Positions 10,681-21,234 of a stretch of DNA of 64,000 bases are shown piece after piece. The position numbers were made by a program, and so were the translations under genes. Positions within the stretch are counted from its first letter, which is position 1. Each line of letters begins with the position of its first letter. The notes beneath the pieces are model-generated. The model ran no database searches and was not told the DNA's origin. It saw only the letters and a list, made by a program, of their open reading frames with translations. Source of the stretch: Heterohyrax brucei (lineage: Eukaryota; Chordata; Mammalia; Hyracoidea; Procaviidae); NCBI GenBank assembly GCA_028571685.1, contig CM053164.1, forward strand, positions 35,266,501-35,330,500, read 5' to 3'.

Positions 10681-11705
10681 TGACTGCATCTCAACCCAGA
10701 TCTCCGTCCTGAGCATGTCACAGGTATAGCAGACTCCCAAAGGACAACAGTCTTGAGCAAATCTTATCTAAAACTGTACTTTTCTCTCACATACCATGTT
10801 TTCTCTTTACCCTCTAAGACTCCTTTTTGTCAATCTGTACTTTCACCCAGTTGCTCAGTTCAGAGATCTGATACAGTTCTTGACTCGTAAGTTGTTTCTA
10901 TGATAGCCAGGAAATCACTGTCTCATCATTACATCTCCTACATTTCCTTCAAATCAATCTCAACCTCCCTATTTTGTAAATGATGCCACCGTCATCTGAC
11001 CTAGTCTCATTGGCATAGATAGCCTCTGCCCTAGCATGAGCCCCCACCAACTCCATACAGTCACCCCACTGCAATCAGGTCACTGTGAAATGCAAATTAG
11101 AGCTTGTTACCCTCTCCTTAAGCCCCACCCCCCTTTTTGTAATATCTGCTCACTTTTATAGTCCTCCACCCAGGAGAAATAGATTCAGAGAAGAGAAATT
11201 GAGCAGAATGCAGTAGATCTGGGGGCAGGAAAATTATTGATTCGTACATTTGTTTGTTCATTAAATTATACCTTCAAAACTTAGAGTTAGTCCTTCTGGG
11301 AGTCTCCAACCCCAAGCACTTAGTTTCCTTGTTTATTTTCTTCCCAGCACTTACCTCCTATTTTTATTATTTAGTGCACTACTTCTTTTAACTTAAAAAA
11401 AAAAGTCTGTCTCCCTTTAAGGATGTAAGTTCCTCAGAGAAAAAGCATGCTGTCTGTCTTCTGGTATTCAAAGCACCATTAAAAAAAAAAAAGAAAAAAA
11501 AAACCTCGACTGCTGTCTAGTCAGGTCCGACTCATAGTGACTCTAGAGGTCAGGGCAGAGCTGCCTCATGGAGTTTCCAAGGAGTTCCTGGTGGATTTGA
11601 ACTACTGACCTTGTGGTTAAAAGACACAGCACTTAATCCACTACACCATTACAGTTTCCTAATAGCATGATAGACATTCGATACATATTTATGGAATGAA
11701 TAACA
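10670..11705 (+). repeat. L2 LINE, long fragment split by an AfroSINE
   Basis: L2 landmarks in sense order include 'tatgctgatgacccc', 'ctcaacccagatctcc', 'cactgtgaaatgcaaattag', 'ctccctttaaggatgtaagttcc' and, after the SINE, the terminal 'tgatagacattcgatacatatttatggaatgaat'. The SINE at 11481-11660 separates the last 45 bases from the rest. Confidence 0.7.
11481..11660 (-). repeat. AfroSINE (short variant), full length, inside L2
   Basis: An A-rich stretch is followed by the reversed tail (gtctagtcaggtccgactca), 'gagctgcctcatggagtttcc', 'ggatttgaactactgacc' (reversed B-box region) and the head end 'acaccattacagtttcct'. Confidence 0.9.
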
Positions 11706-11769
11706 AAATTTGCACATGGTAGTTTCTAGCTAGAGTCAATTGTACAAATACTAGTTTGAGAACAAATTT

Positions 11770-11870
11770 GACAACTTCAATCACTAAACGTTCACCAAGT
11801 ACCTACTATGCTTAAAATTGGCGGGATGGAGTAGGCACTAGGTACATTCAGCCTGCAGGAGCTAGGCCCT
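11770..11870 (-). repeat. L2 LINE 3' end, reversed
   Basis: 'gttcaccaagtacctactatgc' and the following 'aggcactaggtacattcag' and 'gcaggagct' match the reversed L2 terminus. Confidence 0.5.
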
Positions 11871-12189
11871 GAGAAACATTCTTTTTCTTATGCCTTATAT
11901 TTATCTGGACCCTACACTCCTATTCCTTCTGCTCAGAATGTAGAAAGAGGGAGAATTGTCTTCCACTCTGTGTCCTTGCAGAAAAAACAAGAGGCAGTTG
12001 TTCAGATTTATACAGGAAGAAAGAGGAGAGAGTGGGATTGAGACCAAGAAGAAATGAAGAGATAAGAAGGAGAGGAAAACAGAAAAGGAAAAAACATCCA
12101 CAGTCCCCACCTGTACCCTGATCCCAGACCCCAGCGCAGCTCACCCAAATGTGCTATGGCCTTCTCACCTACAATCAAAGCATTAGCCA

Positions 12190-12650
12190 GTAGTATCTAG
12201 AGGGATCTTTTTAAAACATAAATCAGATTATGCAGATTGTGACAATACTCTTCTTAAAATCCTCCTTGGTTTCTCCCACATTGAAATATAATCCAAATTC
12301 CATGTTCAGTCTTGAAAATCCCTAAAGTGATTTGCTGTCTGCTTCTGTCTTACTACGTAGTTCCAGCTGCAGTGACCCTATTGCGTGTATCTGAAAAATC
12401 CCAGGCTTGTTACAACCTCATGGCCTTTGTCTTGGATAGTCCTTCAGCCTGGAATGCTGTTTCTACTGATATTTACTGGCCTGCTTCCTTCTTGCCATTC
12501 AGTTTTGAGGTCACCTCCGTGAAGCCTTCCTTGACTACCCACTCCAAAGGCACCATGGTGCACACGCTCCACTGCAAGCCTGAGTTTTAATTCAGCACAA
12601 CATTTACCACCATTTGAATCTTTCGCATACTTTTTTCTCTGTCTTCCACC
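12190..12650 (+). repeat. L2 LINE fragment
   Basis: Sense-order landmarks are 'catgacttttaaaacataaatcagatt', 'aaaatcctccttggtttctccc', 'atggcctttgtc', 'cctggaatgctgttt', 'tgaggtcacctccgtgaagccttccttgac'. This is the standard L2 distal region. An overlapping 92-residue open frame is part of this LINE and is not a host gene. Confidence 0.7.
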
Positions 12651-12654
12651 ATGT

Positions 12655-13265
12655 ATTCATTGTGATGCTTAACAAATTACCACAAACTTTGCAACTCAGA
12701 ACAACACTCATTTGTTAACTTACATGTTCTGCAGGCCAGATGTTTAGGCACAGAGTATCTGGATTCTCTGCTCAGGGTCCCACAAAGCTAAAATAATGTG
12801 TCAGCTCAGCTGTGTTCTCTTATGAATCTTGGGATTCCAAATTTATATGGTAGTAGCAAAATTCAGTTCCTTGCCGTTGCAGGATTGAGGGCCCCATTTC
12901 CTTACTGGCTGTCACTTGAGGGCCACTCTTAACTTGTAGAAGGCACCCACATTCCCTGCCACATGGCCTCCTCTGTCTTTAAATCCACAGAGAATCTTCC
13001 TAATGGTGAAATCCTTTTATGCTTTTAATCTCACTCCCTAGGAAACTTTCCGTCTTATTTAAGAGATAACCTAACTAGTGCACACCCATTGAGGAGAAGC
13101 TCCTTTTCTTAAAGTCAGCTGTTCATATAACATAATTTCATCACAGATGTGATATACCATCAAATTCCCAGTTCACATGTATACCGAGAGGAAGAAGATT
13201 ATGTAGAGCATGTACACCACGGTGCAGAAGTCTAGGGAGTCATATTAAAATTCTGCCTAAGGCGC
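12655..13265 (-). mobile_element. Old MaLR/ERVL-like LTR remnant
   Basis: A reversed LTR-type repeat with the common 'taacaaattaccacaaac' opening, 'acagagtatctgg', 'ttccttgccgttgcaggattgagg', 'cattccctgccacatggcc' and an end near 'aattctgcct'. I recognise the general mammalian repeat but not its exact family. It is a fossil. Confidence 0.4.
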
Positions 13266-13269
13266 CCTA

Positions 13270-14735
13270 TCAGAACAGAATTTAGCTTCCTGTTATGGCT
13301 GCACCTCAGGACCTAGAATAGTCTTCCAACTGTAGTAGAGTACATACAGAAAATGGTTATATTACACAATACAATGCTGTAAACTTGTAGAATTGTAAAT
13401 TTAAAGATGCTCAGGGCCCAGAAGCTCAGGCCATACCAGGCCCTGTTGTTCACCCAAGGAGAGAGGGTGTCAACATCTCTGCACCTCTGCAGTCCAGTCA
13501 TGGTCTTCCAGTGGACCATGGAACAGTACCATCGCAAAGAAAATGGTCATTAAATATTTATTTATTGAAGAAATGAAAAGGAGAAAGATGATCGCCTCTG
13601 GAAACTAGAGGCAGAGAAGGCTGGAAAGATGGCAGAATAGGGATGTGCACAAAAGAGAAGTCAGTAGCTGACTAAGGGCTTTGATCTCCCTTGACTCATG
13701 ATCTATCCGATAGCTACCTGTGCCTAAGGCCCAGCTCACACCCAACACCATCTCCTTCAGGATGGACCCTCTGATCCCCTAATCCCACATCCTCTGCATT
13801 GAATACCTACGTAGGTCATTTAACCCTTTCCTGAGAGATTCCTTCTGACATCTCTGTCCTACTGTAGAATAACACATCAAACTTGACTTGCTGTTTATAA
13901 TTTTCATGCCCATGTCATAAGTTCCTTTTAATATCGGTGTGCCTTTGAAGCTGTTGGCTGTGTTTCACCCATCTTGATCTCTTCCTAGTACAGAATAGCA
14001 CATTCTAGATGTGCCCATTGCTGTTTTGAAATTGAGATCTACTGCCAGTAGGAAATAGGAGTTAGCCTAGAGCACAGTAGGTGGGGCAAAGCACACTGAG
14101 GTGAGAGGTGGTAGAGGAGCTCACCAGTGTTGTGCAGGCAGCTGGAACAAACAGTGACGCCCTAGAACCTATGAACGGGGGATGGAGAGAATAGAAAGTC
14201 ACGGAAGACAGAAAAGAGAGAGGAAAGCACTCGGATCAAGAGGGCGTTTCTGCCCAAAGGTGGTCTCCGCTGAAGTGCTGTCAGCGCATACATTCGACCA
14301 CGCCAGCCCATTTGCTTGAACACATGATGCTTGCTTTTGTCGAAACCTACCAAAAGAACCCTGGCTACTGAGAAACACTTTCATTCCCCTTTCTCATTGT
14401 TTCTGGTGATGGTTGTGGCTCACAGTGGTTCAGACACAATACAGTGGGGGTGGGGGTGGGGGTGGTGTATTTTGCCCTTGATTGTCAAGGGGAGAAAGAA
14501 AATTGACCTCGTGTGCTTGTAGCTTAAAAGTGACTATGAGCTTGTGAGCAGGACTGTCAGTGATACACAGCAGCACTTGGCTGTGTCAACGAGGGAGGCA
14601 ATGCTCATGCCATAGGTTCAGGAAAGACTTGCGTTATTCCCTAGATGCATCAGAAACTCATTGGGTATCCCGTGCCTGGTTCTGGGCTCCCTAGCTGGGG
14701 GACTGGCACTTAGAGAGAGACCAAGGGCAGCCTCA
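13270..14735. other. Unassigned stretch with a GTGGGG microsatellite
   Basis: No gene is recognised. A (TGGGGG)n-type run lies at 14444-14467. The 13690-14000 part has some L2-like wording (for example 'tctacatgctgttt'-type blocks) but is too weak to call. Overlapping open frames near 14160-14390 on the minus strand are short and unmatched. Confidence 0.35.
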
Positions 14736-14739
14736 AAGG

Positions 14740-15145
14740 TGACAAGCAGACCAGACTGAAGGACCTAGGCAAAAATATTAAAGAAACTGGGATTATTCAT
14801 CAGGAGAGAATAGGCAGGCAGGATTTAATACAATCTTCAGGTATCAGGAGAGTTCTTAGGCAATGTAATCTAAGTCTTGGCAGTGGCTACTGAGGATAGA
14901 GTAAGAGGGAAAGAGTTTAATCCCCAGCATAAGAGATTTAGGAGAACTATGGGGAAGAATTTCCTGATGGTGGAGGTTGTTAAAAGTTGCAACAAATAGT
15001 CTAGAAAGAGATTCAGGTCTGCTCTGGAGACTTTTACAAGTAGAAAAGATTATCCCCTGGCAGGGGCAGTTTATCTCTAATCCTGAAGGCAGGGGAATGG
15101 ACACAATGACCTCAGAGTCTCCTTCAGACTTATTCAGAAGGCCTT
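14740..15145 (+). repeat. L3/CR1 LINE 3' portion
   Basis: The sense-order signature is 'actgggattattcatcaggagagaa', 'atacaatcttcaggtat', 'gaggatagagtaag', 'aagaatttcctgatggtggaggttgttaaaag', 'caacaaatag' and 'acaatgacctcagagtctccttcag'. This matches the end of L3, an extinct CR1-clade LINE. The 103-residue minus-strand open frame here is an artefact of the repeat. Confidence 0.75.
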
Positions 15146-15342
15146 CCCCAAGCAGGCCCAGCGGCACTGCTGAGAAGGTGACGTGTTTTAAGAGGGGAAC
15201 AGAGTTTTCCCAGAATTAAGAAGCAGCTGGTGCACGTGAGACCTCATTTTCCTTTTCTATATTTTAGCCTCTATTGCCTAGCACGATAGCCAGCATTCTC
15301 AGTAATCTCAGGTACAATTAAGAAAAACACAAATAAAGAAAA

Positions 15343-15530
15343 AGGCAGCTGTTGTCAAGTCCATTCTAACTCATGAGAATCCCATTTGTTGCAGAGTAGA
15401 ACTATGCTCCATAGGGTTTTCCTGCCTGTGACCTTTTGGTAGCAGGTTGTCTGGCCTTTCTCCCAGGGCACACCTGGATAGGTTCAATCTCTGACTGTTT
15501 GGTTACTAGCCCAGCCCCTCACTGTTCCCT
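15343..15530 (-). repeat. AfroSINE (long variant)
   Basis: Reversed tail (gttgtcaagtccattctaac), 'agagtagaactatgctccatagggtttt', the 'ggcctttctcccagggcacacctgg' middle block and a tRNA-like head remnant. Confidence 0.85.
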
Positions 15531-16630
15531 AGAAATAATCAAGGGTACTTTGTATAAAAAGTCAACAGCAACCACAAACTAGCAGAAGATGAGCCCGCAC
15601 TCCACAAGAGCATTGCCAACGATGGGGACATGACTTGGCCTTCTCATCTAATAAGTCATGTGAAACACGTGCTAATCGACCAAGGCGGGAGCAGTGGGGA
15701 ACCTAAAGAGATTCCGGACTTGCTGTTACCAGCCAAGATGGCGAAAGCATCCTGTCAGGCAGGCTCCAGCTTTCCCAGTGTGAGGCTTCCACTTCCTGTC
15801 CATCGAGTGTGCGTGAGCCTGTGTCCAACTGTTCACCACAGGGGGCCAGAGGAGAAGAATACATGATTTTGTGTCCTAGACCAGTGACAGGCATGCAGAG
15901 CCCTGGTAAGATGTCCTTGAGAAGCTCTTGGAGTAGGCCCAGCTTGGCAGAGCTCTAAGGAAGGAGAGATATGGGCAGGGAACAGAACACTGGAGTGCTT
16001 CTCAAGTGCTTTCAAAAGTGGGGCCTGTGAAAACTCCAAGAACCACAGTCAACTCAGTGTTTGCTGTAACTCAAAGGCCCAAAGAAAGGATGACCTTTGA
16101 CTTTCTGGAACCTAAGAGTCTCATTCTAAGCAGTTTTTAAAGCTAAGGATAACATTGGAAAGAGCGTATCTTCCCCAGCAAAGAATTACTTAACCTCTCA
16201 CCGAGTACCTTCTTTCTTAAAACTCAGCTGAAACCCTTCAAGAGCCATTTCCTTGACCTCTATATCTGTATCTCAGCTCTTTGACAGCTTTTGCATAGGC
16301 CCACCACTAGCTCCCACCATTTACACTGAAGTCCACAATTGGCCAGCTATCACCATTCACACTTCACAAGTCCACATCTATACACACCCCAACATTCACC
16401 TTCCATAAATCCACAGGTCTATGTCATCCTCAGCAAAAAAGGCCCAGAGCTAGAAGTCTCTCTTCAAGGATATTTCTCCTCCCAAAGGCTTACAATGTCT
16501 AGTTTCTCTAAACTTCCACCTGGACTGGACTCCTGTCTGTTATCACTGGAGAAAAATGACCCTAAATATGTAAGAGAAGGAATCAAGGAAACGTATTATT
16601 CTGTCCATTGCGTGCAGTAGAAACAGACAG
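15531..16630. other. Unassigned stretch, possible L2 scrap
   Basis: No gene is recognised. The 16195-16330 part reads like L2 ('cttaaaactcagctgaaacccttcaagag..ccttgacctc'). The open frame at 16339-16620 (93 residues) is unmatched. The 15600-15960 part is somewhat GC-rich and non-repetitive. Confidence 0.35.
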
Positions 16631-16634
16631 AAAC

Positions 16635-16930
16635 TTGTTGCAAAAACATATTAAGCATATAATCAGCCTGCATTCTCAGGCCCAAATAAAGCTATTTTCA
16701 TTTCATAAGGCAAGAGAACAAGTCAAGTCATTAGCGAAACAGAAATAGGAAGCTTAAACGCCTAATTGGAAGCTTTATTGCACTTGCGAAGTACCTTTGG
16801 TTTTTCCAAGAATTCAAGGGAAACACAATGAGCTTATAATTGTAGATAGATCGATGCCGCATACCTTCGTGCATTAGAACAGAGGGAAAGTCCCTTCCTG
16901 GGGACTGAGCCCAGCCTCAGCTGCAGGGCA
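16635..16930. promoter_or_regulatory. Candidate conserved non-coding element
   Basis: A repeat-free block with several TAAT/ATTA-type cores (cctaattggaagctttattg near 16761; ataattgtag near 16837) and two rare CG dinucleotide clusters (gatcgatgccgcatac near 16850). This resembles developmental enhancer sequence. The inference rests on texture alone. Confidence 0.2.
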
Positions 16931-17149
16931 AATAAGTGAGCTCCTGAAACCTGCAAAAACAAGGGAACAATCCAAGTTCTTTTCTTTTACACTGAAGGCA
17001 AAAACCTGTGATCACAGACATTTGTAACATTTTAACTTTTCTACCTCTGAGTTGAAATTTTGATGTTGATTTAGTGATTGTGTATCCACTATGCACACGG
17101 CACAGCAGGAGGGTAAGACAACAGCCCCGCTAGCCATGGCCTCTGTGTG

Positions 17150-17262
17150 GAGGTTAAGATTTACAACACATAAGACAGCAAACCCATACAGTACTGGGCA
17201 TCACGGTCTGGCCAAACTGACACACAACCCCGACCATTACTGGTTCCTTCTACCTTACGTAG
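17150..17262 (-). mobile_element. LTR head fragment (MaLR-like)
   Basis: 'acaacacataagacagcaaacccatacagtactggg' and 'ccaaactgacacacaac' match reversed LTR heads seen at 53340-53390 and 30900-31000. A short fossil fragment. Confidence 0.4.
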
Positions 17263-17970
17263 CCCTATTCAGTCACTGTACGTGAGTCACAAAGACCACA
17301 GCTAAAGGGAAAAGGGAGAGCACTGAGGGGAGACGAGTAGGCGATGCGACAGACGACAGAATGGGACAGTACTGTGAAATGCTAGAAAGTTAGGACATCT
17401 TCAACCTCTGCCTCAGCAGCTGAAGGCAGGGGTTGGTTAACTGTTAACACTAGCTTTATTTGGGCCTATTAACTATTGCACCACAAGACAACTAGAGAAG
17501 CCCTCACTGAACAACATGGTTCGAGAGCTCGGTGACACATGGATTTATCCGGAGTGCATATCCCAAGAGTTGTGAGGTAAGAAGTTCAATAAGACTTCAC
17601 CTTACTTCCAAGCCAGGCTTGGCCTGTTGGTTGATTCTGCACATGCATGGTTTCAAGAGAGCCGGAGCAACTCTCGCATTCCATATTTTTTCATAGAGAA
17701 CATGACTGTCCCAAATTATCTAAACTACGGGTATGTCTCTTAGAAGTTGGGAAAATGAGAGCATTCAAATTCACCTGGATGCTCACTGGAGTTCTGGGAT
17801 CCTCTTATAAATAAGATGTTTTTACCTAGGACAACCTCTGTCTTAAAAACAGAATAACAGGCTGGTCAGCATGAAGTATGAGAGGAATACACTTCTCAGG
17901 GCTGATGATTTTTCTGAAAATTCTCAAAGAGTCCCCTAAAGAAGTGAATCTTGGTACCTAATGGTTCAGT
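17263..17970. other. Unassigned stretch
   Basis: No gene or clear repeat is recognised. Confidence 0.35.
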
Positions 17971-18127
17971 GGAAGCCCTAGTAACGTAGTGGTTAAGCGT
18001 TACAGCTGCTAAACAAAAGATTGGCAATTCAAATCCACCAGGTGTTCCTTGGAAACTATGAAGCAGTTTTACTCTGTCCCCCAGGGGTCACTATGAGTCA
18101 GGATGAACCTGAGGGCAGTGGTTTATT
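17971..18127 (+). repeat. AfroSINE (short variant), full length
   Basis: The tRNA-like head shows an A-box (GTAACGTAGTGGTTAAGCG) and a B-box region (TTGGCAATTCAAATCC). It is followed by 'ggaaactatgaagcag', 'actctgtcccc' and the RTE-like tail 'ggtcactatgagtcagga'. This is a good reference copy for the layout of the family in this window. Confidence 0.9.
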
Positions 18128-18790
18128 TTCATAACACAAGACAGCTCTCCTGGTGATTTTTGCTGGTTTCAGGAGCTCACTTGCTTCCCCCTGGTCTCAC
18201 CTATTTACCGTGTAGCTGGAGCTAGACTGAGTCCACAGGCTTTTTTTGATTTTGTTTTAATGTTGCGTATCAGTAATAGGTGCAGCTAGAAGGGACATGT
18301 AAAACTTTAGAGCACAACAAGCTGTCATGGCCCCTTGAGGAGCCAGCCCTACATATATAAAGACTTTGCTTTCTGAGTTCAGCAAAGTGTCCACACTGTA
18401 CCTTGATATACATTTTCCTCATGCAGTGGAAGTCTGTGGCCACTTTACCCTCATGGAAGAAGAGACAAGAAATCAGAGTTAAAAAGCACTTCTGCCCTGC
18501 TCTCAAGGAGGATCACTAGAATAAGCATTTCCCAATAGGGTAACTATGAATATATCAGCCTGACATGCACAGATGAACATCTCTACATCAGACTAAGTGC
18601 CTAATCACATTGTCTACGTTGATCTTATCCAGTTCCATCCAACCATGTCTGCAATACCAGGTCACCACTTCTCTGTCCTTAAGTTCTGTCTGTTGGGAAC
18701 ATTTCAAGTTATGAAACTCAACTGCTGTCCCAGCATAGGAGATGGCCGTGTTGCTAAACTGGAAGTCAGGTTCATCTGCCTCCCACTATA
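18128..18790. other. Unassigned stretch
   Basis: No gene is recognised. Open frames at 18270-18506 (minus) and 18597-18791 (plus) are short and unmatched. Confidence 0.35.
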
Positions 18791-19069
18791 GCTGAAAATG
18801 CAGAGACAGCATGGGGCTCAAGTAATAATTTATTGGCAGATCTACAAGCAGTCTGGGAGACAGTGGCCGATAAACTGTCCCACTTGGGTTATATTTCCAA
18901 GGAGTTTTATAGCCAGACTTCAAGGGGGTAGGGGGTAGATGTATGTCACAGAACAATAGGAATTACAAGATTTCACTACATCTAACAAACAGTGTGAATT
19001 GTCTAAAAGTTTGTTATAGGATTGAGAGAGGGAGGAAAAGCTCTTAAAAAGATACCACTTAAATTCCGG

Positions 19070-19256
19070 AAGTCCAGATGCCTCTGTCTGGTGCCAGCCC
19101 AAGGACATTCCCTCCTCCCCCAGTAGAATCCTTGAGATAAGCCCAGTTCTGAAGATAAGGTAAAAGTCTAGATGCCTTTCTCTGGCGCCAGCCCAAGGAT
19201 GCTCCCTCCTCCCCCCATTGAAATCCTTGAGGTAGGCTCAGTGTCTAAGGAGAGGG
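19070..19256. repeat. Tandem duplication of about 92 bp within the LTR complex
   Basis: Unit 1 (about 19070-19160) and unit 2 (about 19166-19256) share 'tccagatgcct..tctctgg.gccagcccaagga', 'ctccctcctccccc' and 'atccttgag.ta.gc'. Tandem direct repeats of this size are common in LTR U3 enhancer regions. Confidence 0.75.
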
Positions 19257-19269
19257 TAACTTCTTCCCA

Positions 19270-19575
19270 TGTAACTTAATGCTAGCTGCTTATCTAGTGC
19301 CTCTTTAAGTACACTGTGCCAATAGGAATGTAATAGGAAAATCTGTATACCTGCAGTAGCCAATTAAGAGGACATATGGAAATTTGTTTGTCTGCTTTCT
19401 TGGAGAAATATATATATAGGTATGTCTGATAATGGAACAGGGTGCACAGCTATTTTTTGGACTTGAGTCCGTCCGCTGCACCACCAGCGAATAAAAGCCT
19501 CTTCCTCTACACACAAAGTGATGTTCAAGGTGCTTTCTGCTCTGCAGGCCAAATTTATCTTTTTTTCCTGCTACA
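19270..19575 (+). mobile_element. Solo LTR candidate, plus strand, opposed to the flanking LTR
   Basis: A 306-base unit starting TGTA and ending TACA. It has an AT-rich TATA-like box at 19406-19420, an AATAAA at 19490-19495 and a 'cctcttcctct..' R/U5-like stretch. This promoter and polyadenylation spacing is typical of a short retroviral LTR. I could not find a convincing target-site duplication. The 5' edge is provisional and may lie further upstream. A fossil with no internal genes attached. Confidence 0.5.
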
Positions 19576-19740
19576 GGATGAGCAAACAGAGTAAACTATC
19601 ATTATATTAAAAGGTTTTAAGGTTTCATTACATCTAACAAACAGCATAAATTGTCTAAGATTTGTCACAGGATAATCAATCAGAGCAGACTAAAGTTTGT
19701 CACAGGATAATCCAGCAGAGTAGACTTTCCAAAACTTTTA

Positions 19741-20570
19741 CCTCCCTCTGAGGCCTCAGTTAACTCTATATCTTCAGAGAAATGGAAGGAAGAGATACGG
19801 AGAGGAATGCAGACCTGTTTGTCCAGTTAGAATGTAGCTTAATAACCTAAGTGACTTTCGTCAGGCCCTCACATCCACCATCAGCCAGATCGCATGCCTA
19901 CTGGGACTGGCCTGCAATTAAGAAAACTCTAACTTCCCAAAGAATCTAACCCTAAGCATACAAAGGGTCCCTGGAGAAAGGACGGATACAGAGAGAGAAA
20001 GAGGAGCAAAGCAGAAGCCTTAGAGAGAGTGATAAATGGCTAGTCCTTCCTGCTGTACTAGTTACTACTGAGCTGCTTGCCATTTGGTTCCATGTATTTT
20101 TAAAGCGTACATTTAAGGAGCATTTATTAAAATGTTTCTAAGTTGCCCTTCTTAAAAAGAGACTCTGACAGGCCACTCAGTATACCGCAAAGGTGAGTTA
20201 AATACTATTATCCTTGCAAAGATAGGGAGACAATAGTATAATGGATTACCTTAATTTCCCAGAGACATGTGGTGAATTCATTACTTGGGGGAAATAAAGG
20301 CGAAGAAAATCAGATCTAAGAGTCCAGAAGCCTGAGCTGCCTTGGCAAGAAAGCCAGGACGAGCACCAAACCTCTTGAGGTGCCACTCCAAACACACAGT
20401 CCTTAGAAACGCAGGCCTCTTGAGCAGCTTCACATTAAAACATGCAGCAAAACAAATTCACCATAGCCCAAGCCATGATGGTTCAGCAGACTGCCTTGCC
20501 CTTCAGAGAGAGGGGGGAAAGAATCCAGATCCTAAATTAGTTCAGGAGCTTGTTTTCTTACACTGACAAA
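19741..20570. other. Unassigned stretch, perhaps more LTR-related sequence
   Basis: A purine-rich segment (about 19975-20030) and 'ctgggactggcctgcaattaag' could belong to the neighbouring LTR complex. I cannot confirm it. No gene is seen. Confidence 0.3.
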
Positions 20571-20574
20571 TCTT

Positions 20575-20840
20575 TCTAAAAAAGATTTCCTGATTCCAGT
20601 CGAATGACTGAGGCCAAAATGCTCCGAGATTGTTGCGCTGTCAGCATATTAATCGAGTTCCTTAGCAACTTCCTCCCCTCCACTTTGAGGAGGAAGCAAC
20701 ACCTCTGCCAGTCTGCGCCACATTCAATAATGTGGAGCTGGAGAAGCTTCAGCGCCTCTGATGATTCATGGCTTAGGAGTGAGGTGCTGACGTGAGGATG
20801 GAACGCTGGCCAGCAGCAGGACCAGAGAAGGCAAATGCAC
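20575..20840. promoter_or_regulatory. Candidate conserved non-coding element
   Basis: A repeat-free, complex block with 'gattgttgcgctgtcagcatattaatcgag' and a near-palindromic 'cacattcaataatgtgg'. It has more CG dinucleotides than its surroundings and is closely followed by RTE sequence. Enhancer-like by texture only. The 122-residue minus-strand open frame across it has no recognised domain and runs into the RTE-derived repeat. Confidence 0.25.
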
Positions 20841-20887
20841 AGGGAGAGGAGGCAAAGGGGACTGCCACCAAGTTCCTGTATCTCTTT

Positions 20888-21234
20888 ATTGTTGTTACTA
20901 CCTGCCTTCAAGTCAGCTCCAACCCATGATGACCCTGTGTACAAGAGTTGCTCCTTCTCGTACTATCTTAACAATCATTGGGACCGTCAAGTCCTTTGTT
21001 GAGTCTACTGTGTATTTTTAGAGCCTTTCAACCTAGAAGGCCATCTTCCAGCACTACATCATACAATATTCTGTGTGATTCTTTAGAGTGTCACTGGCTA
21101 TGTTTTCAGCAGCAGAGCTTTAGGCTTTTCTTCCCAGTCTGTATCAGTCTGGAGTCTCTGCTGAAACCTAACCACTAGAGGTAATTAATCCTGCTAGTAT
21201 TTGAAATACTGGTGGCACAGCTTCAAGCATCATG
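20888..21234 (-). repeat. Internally deleted RTE derivative (3' tail joined to 5' end)
   Basis: The first part is the RTE/AfroSINE tail (aagtcagctccaacccatgatgaccc). After about 100 bases it jumps to sequence I recognise as the 5' untranslated region of the RTE: 'ctagaaggccatcttccagcac', 'tgtcactggcta', 'cccagtctgt..cagtctggag', 'tgctgaaacct' and 'ggtggcacagcttcaagcatca'. The whole coding part is missing. It could be called a non-autonomous RTE. Confidence 0.7.

Larger units (their letters stand above)
18793..19740 (-). mobile_element. LTR (endogenous retrovirus fossil), reversed
   Basis: Read on the minus strand, this has an LTR layout. It has a U3-like upstream part with repeated units, a TATA-like box (complement of 18901-18914), an AATAAA signal (complement of 18829-18834) and a CA end at 18793. 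Copies of a shared 'catctaacaaacag..aattgtctaa' segment lie at about 18970 and 19625, on either side of an oppositely oriented LTR. This suggests that a second LTR was inserted, or that the U3 was duplicated. No retroviral genes are visible. The family is not identified, and it is an inactive fossil. Confidence 0.55.
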
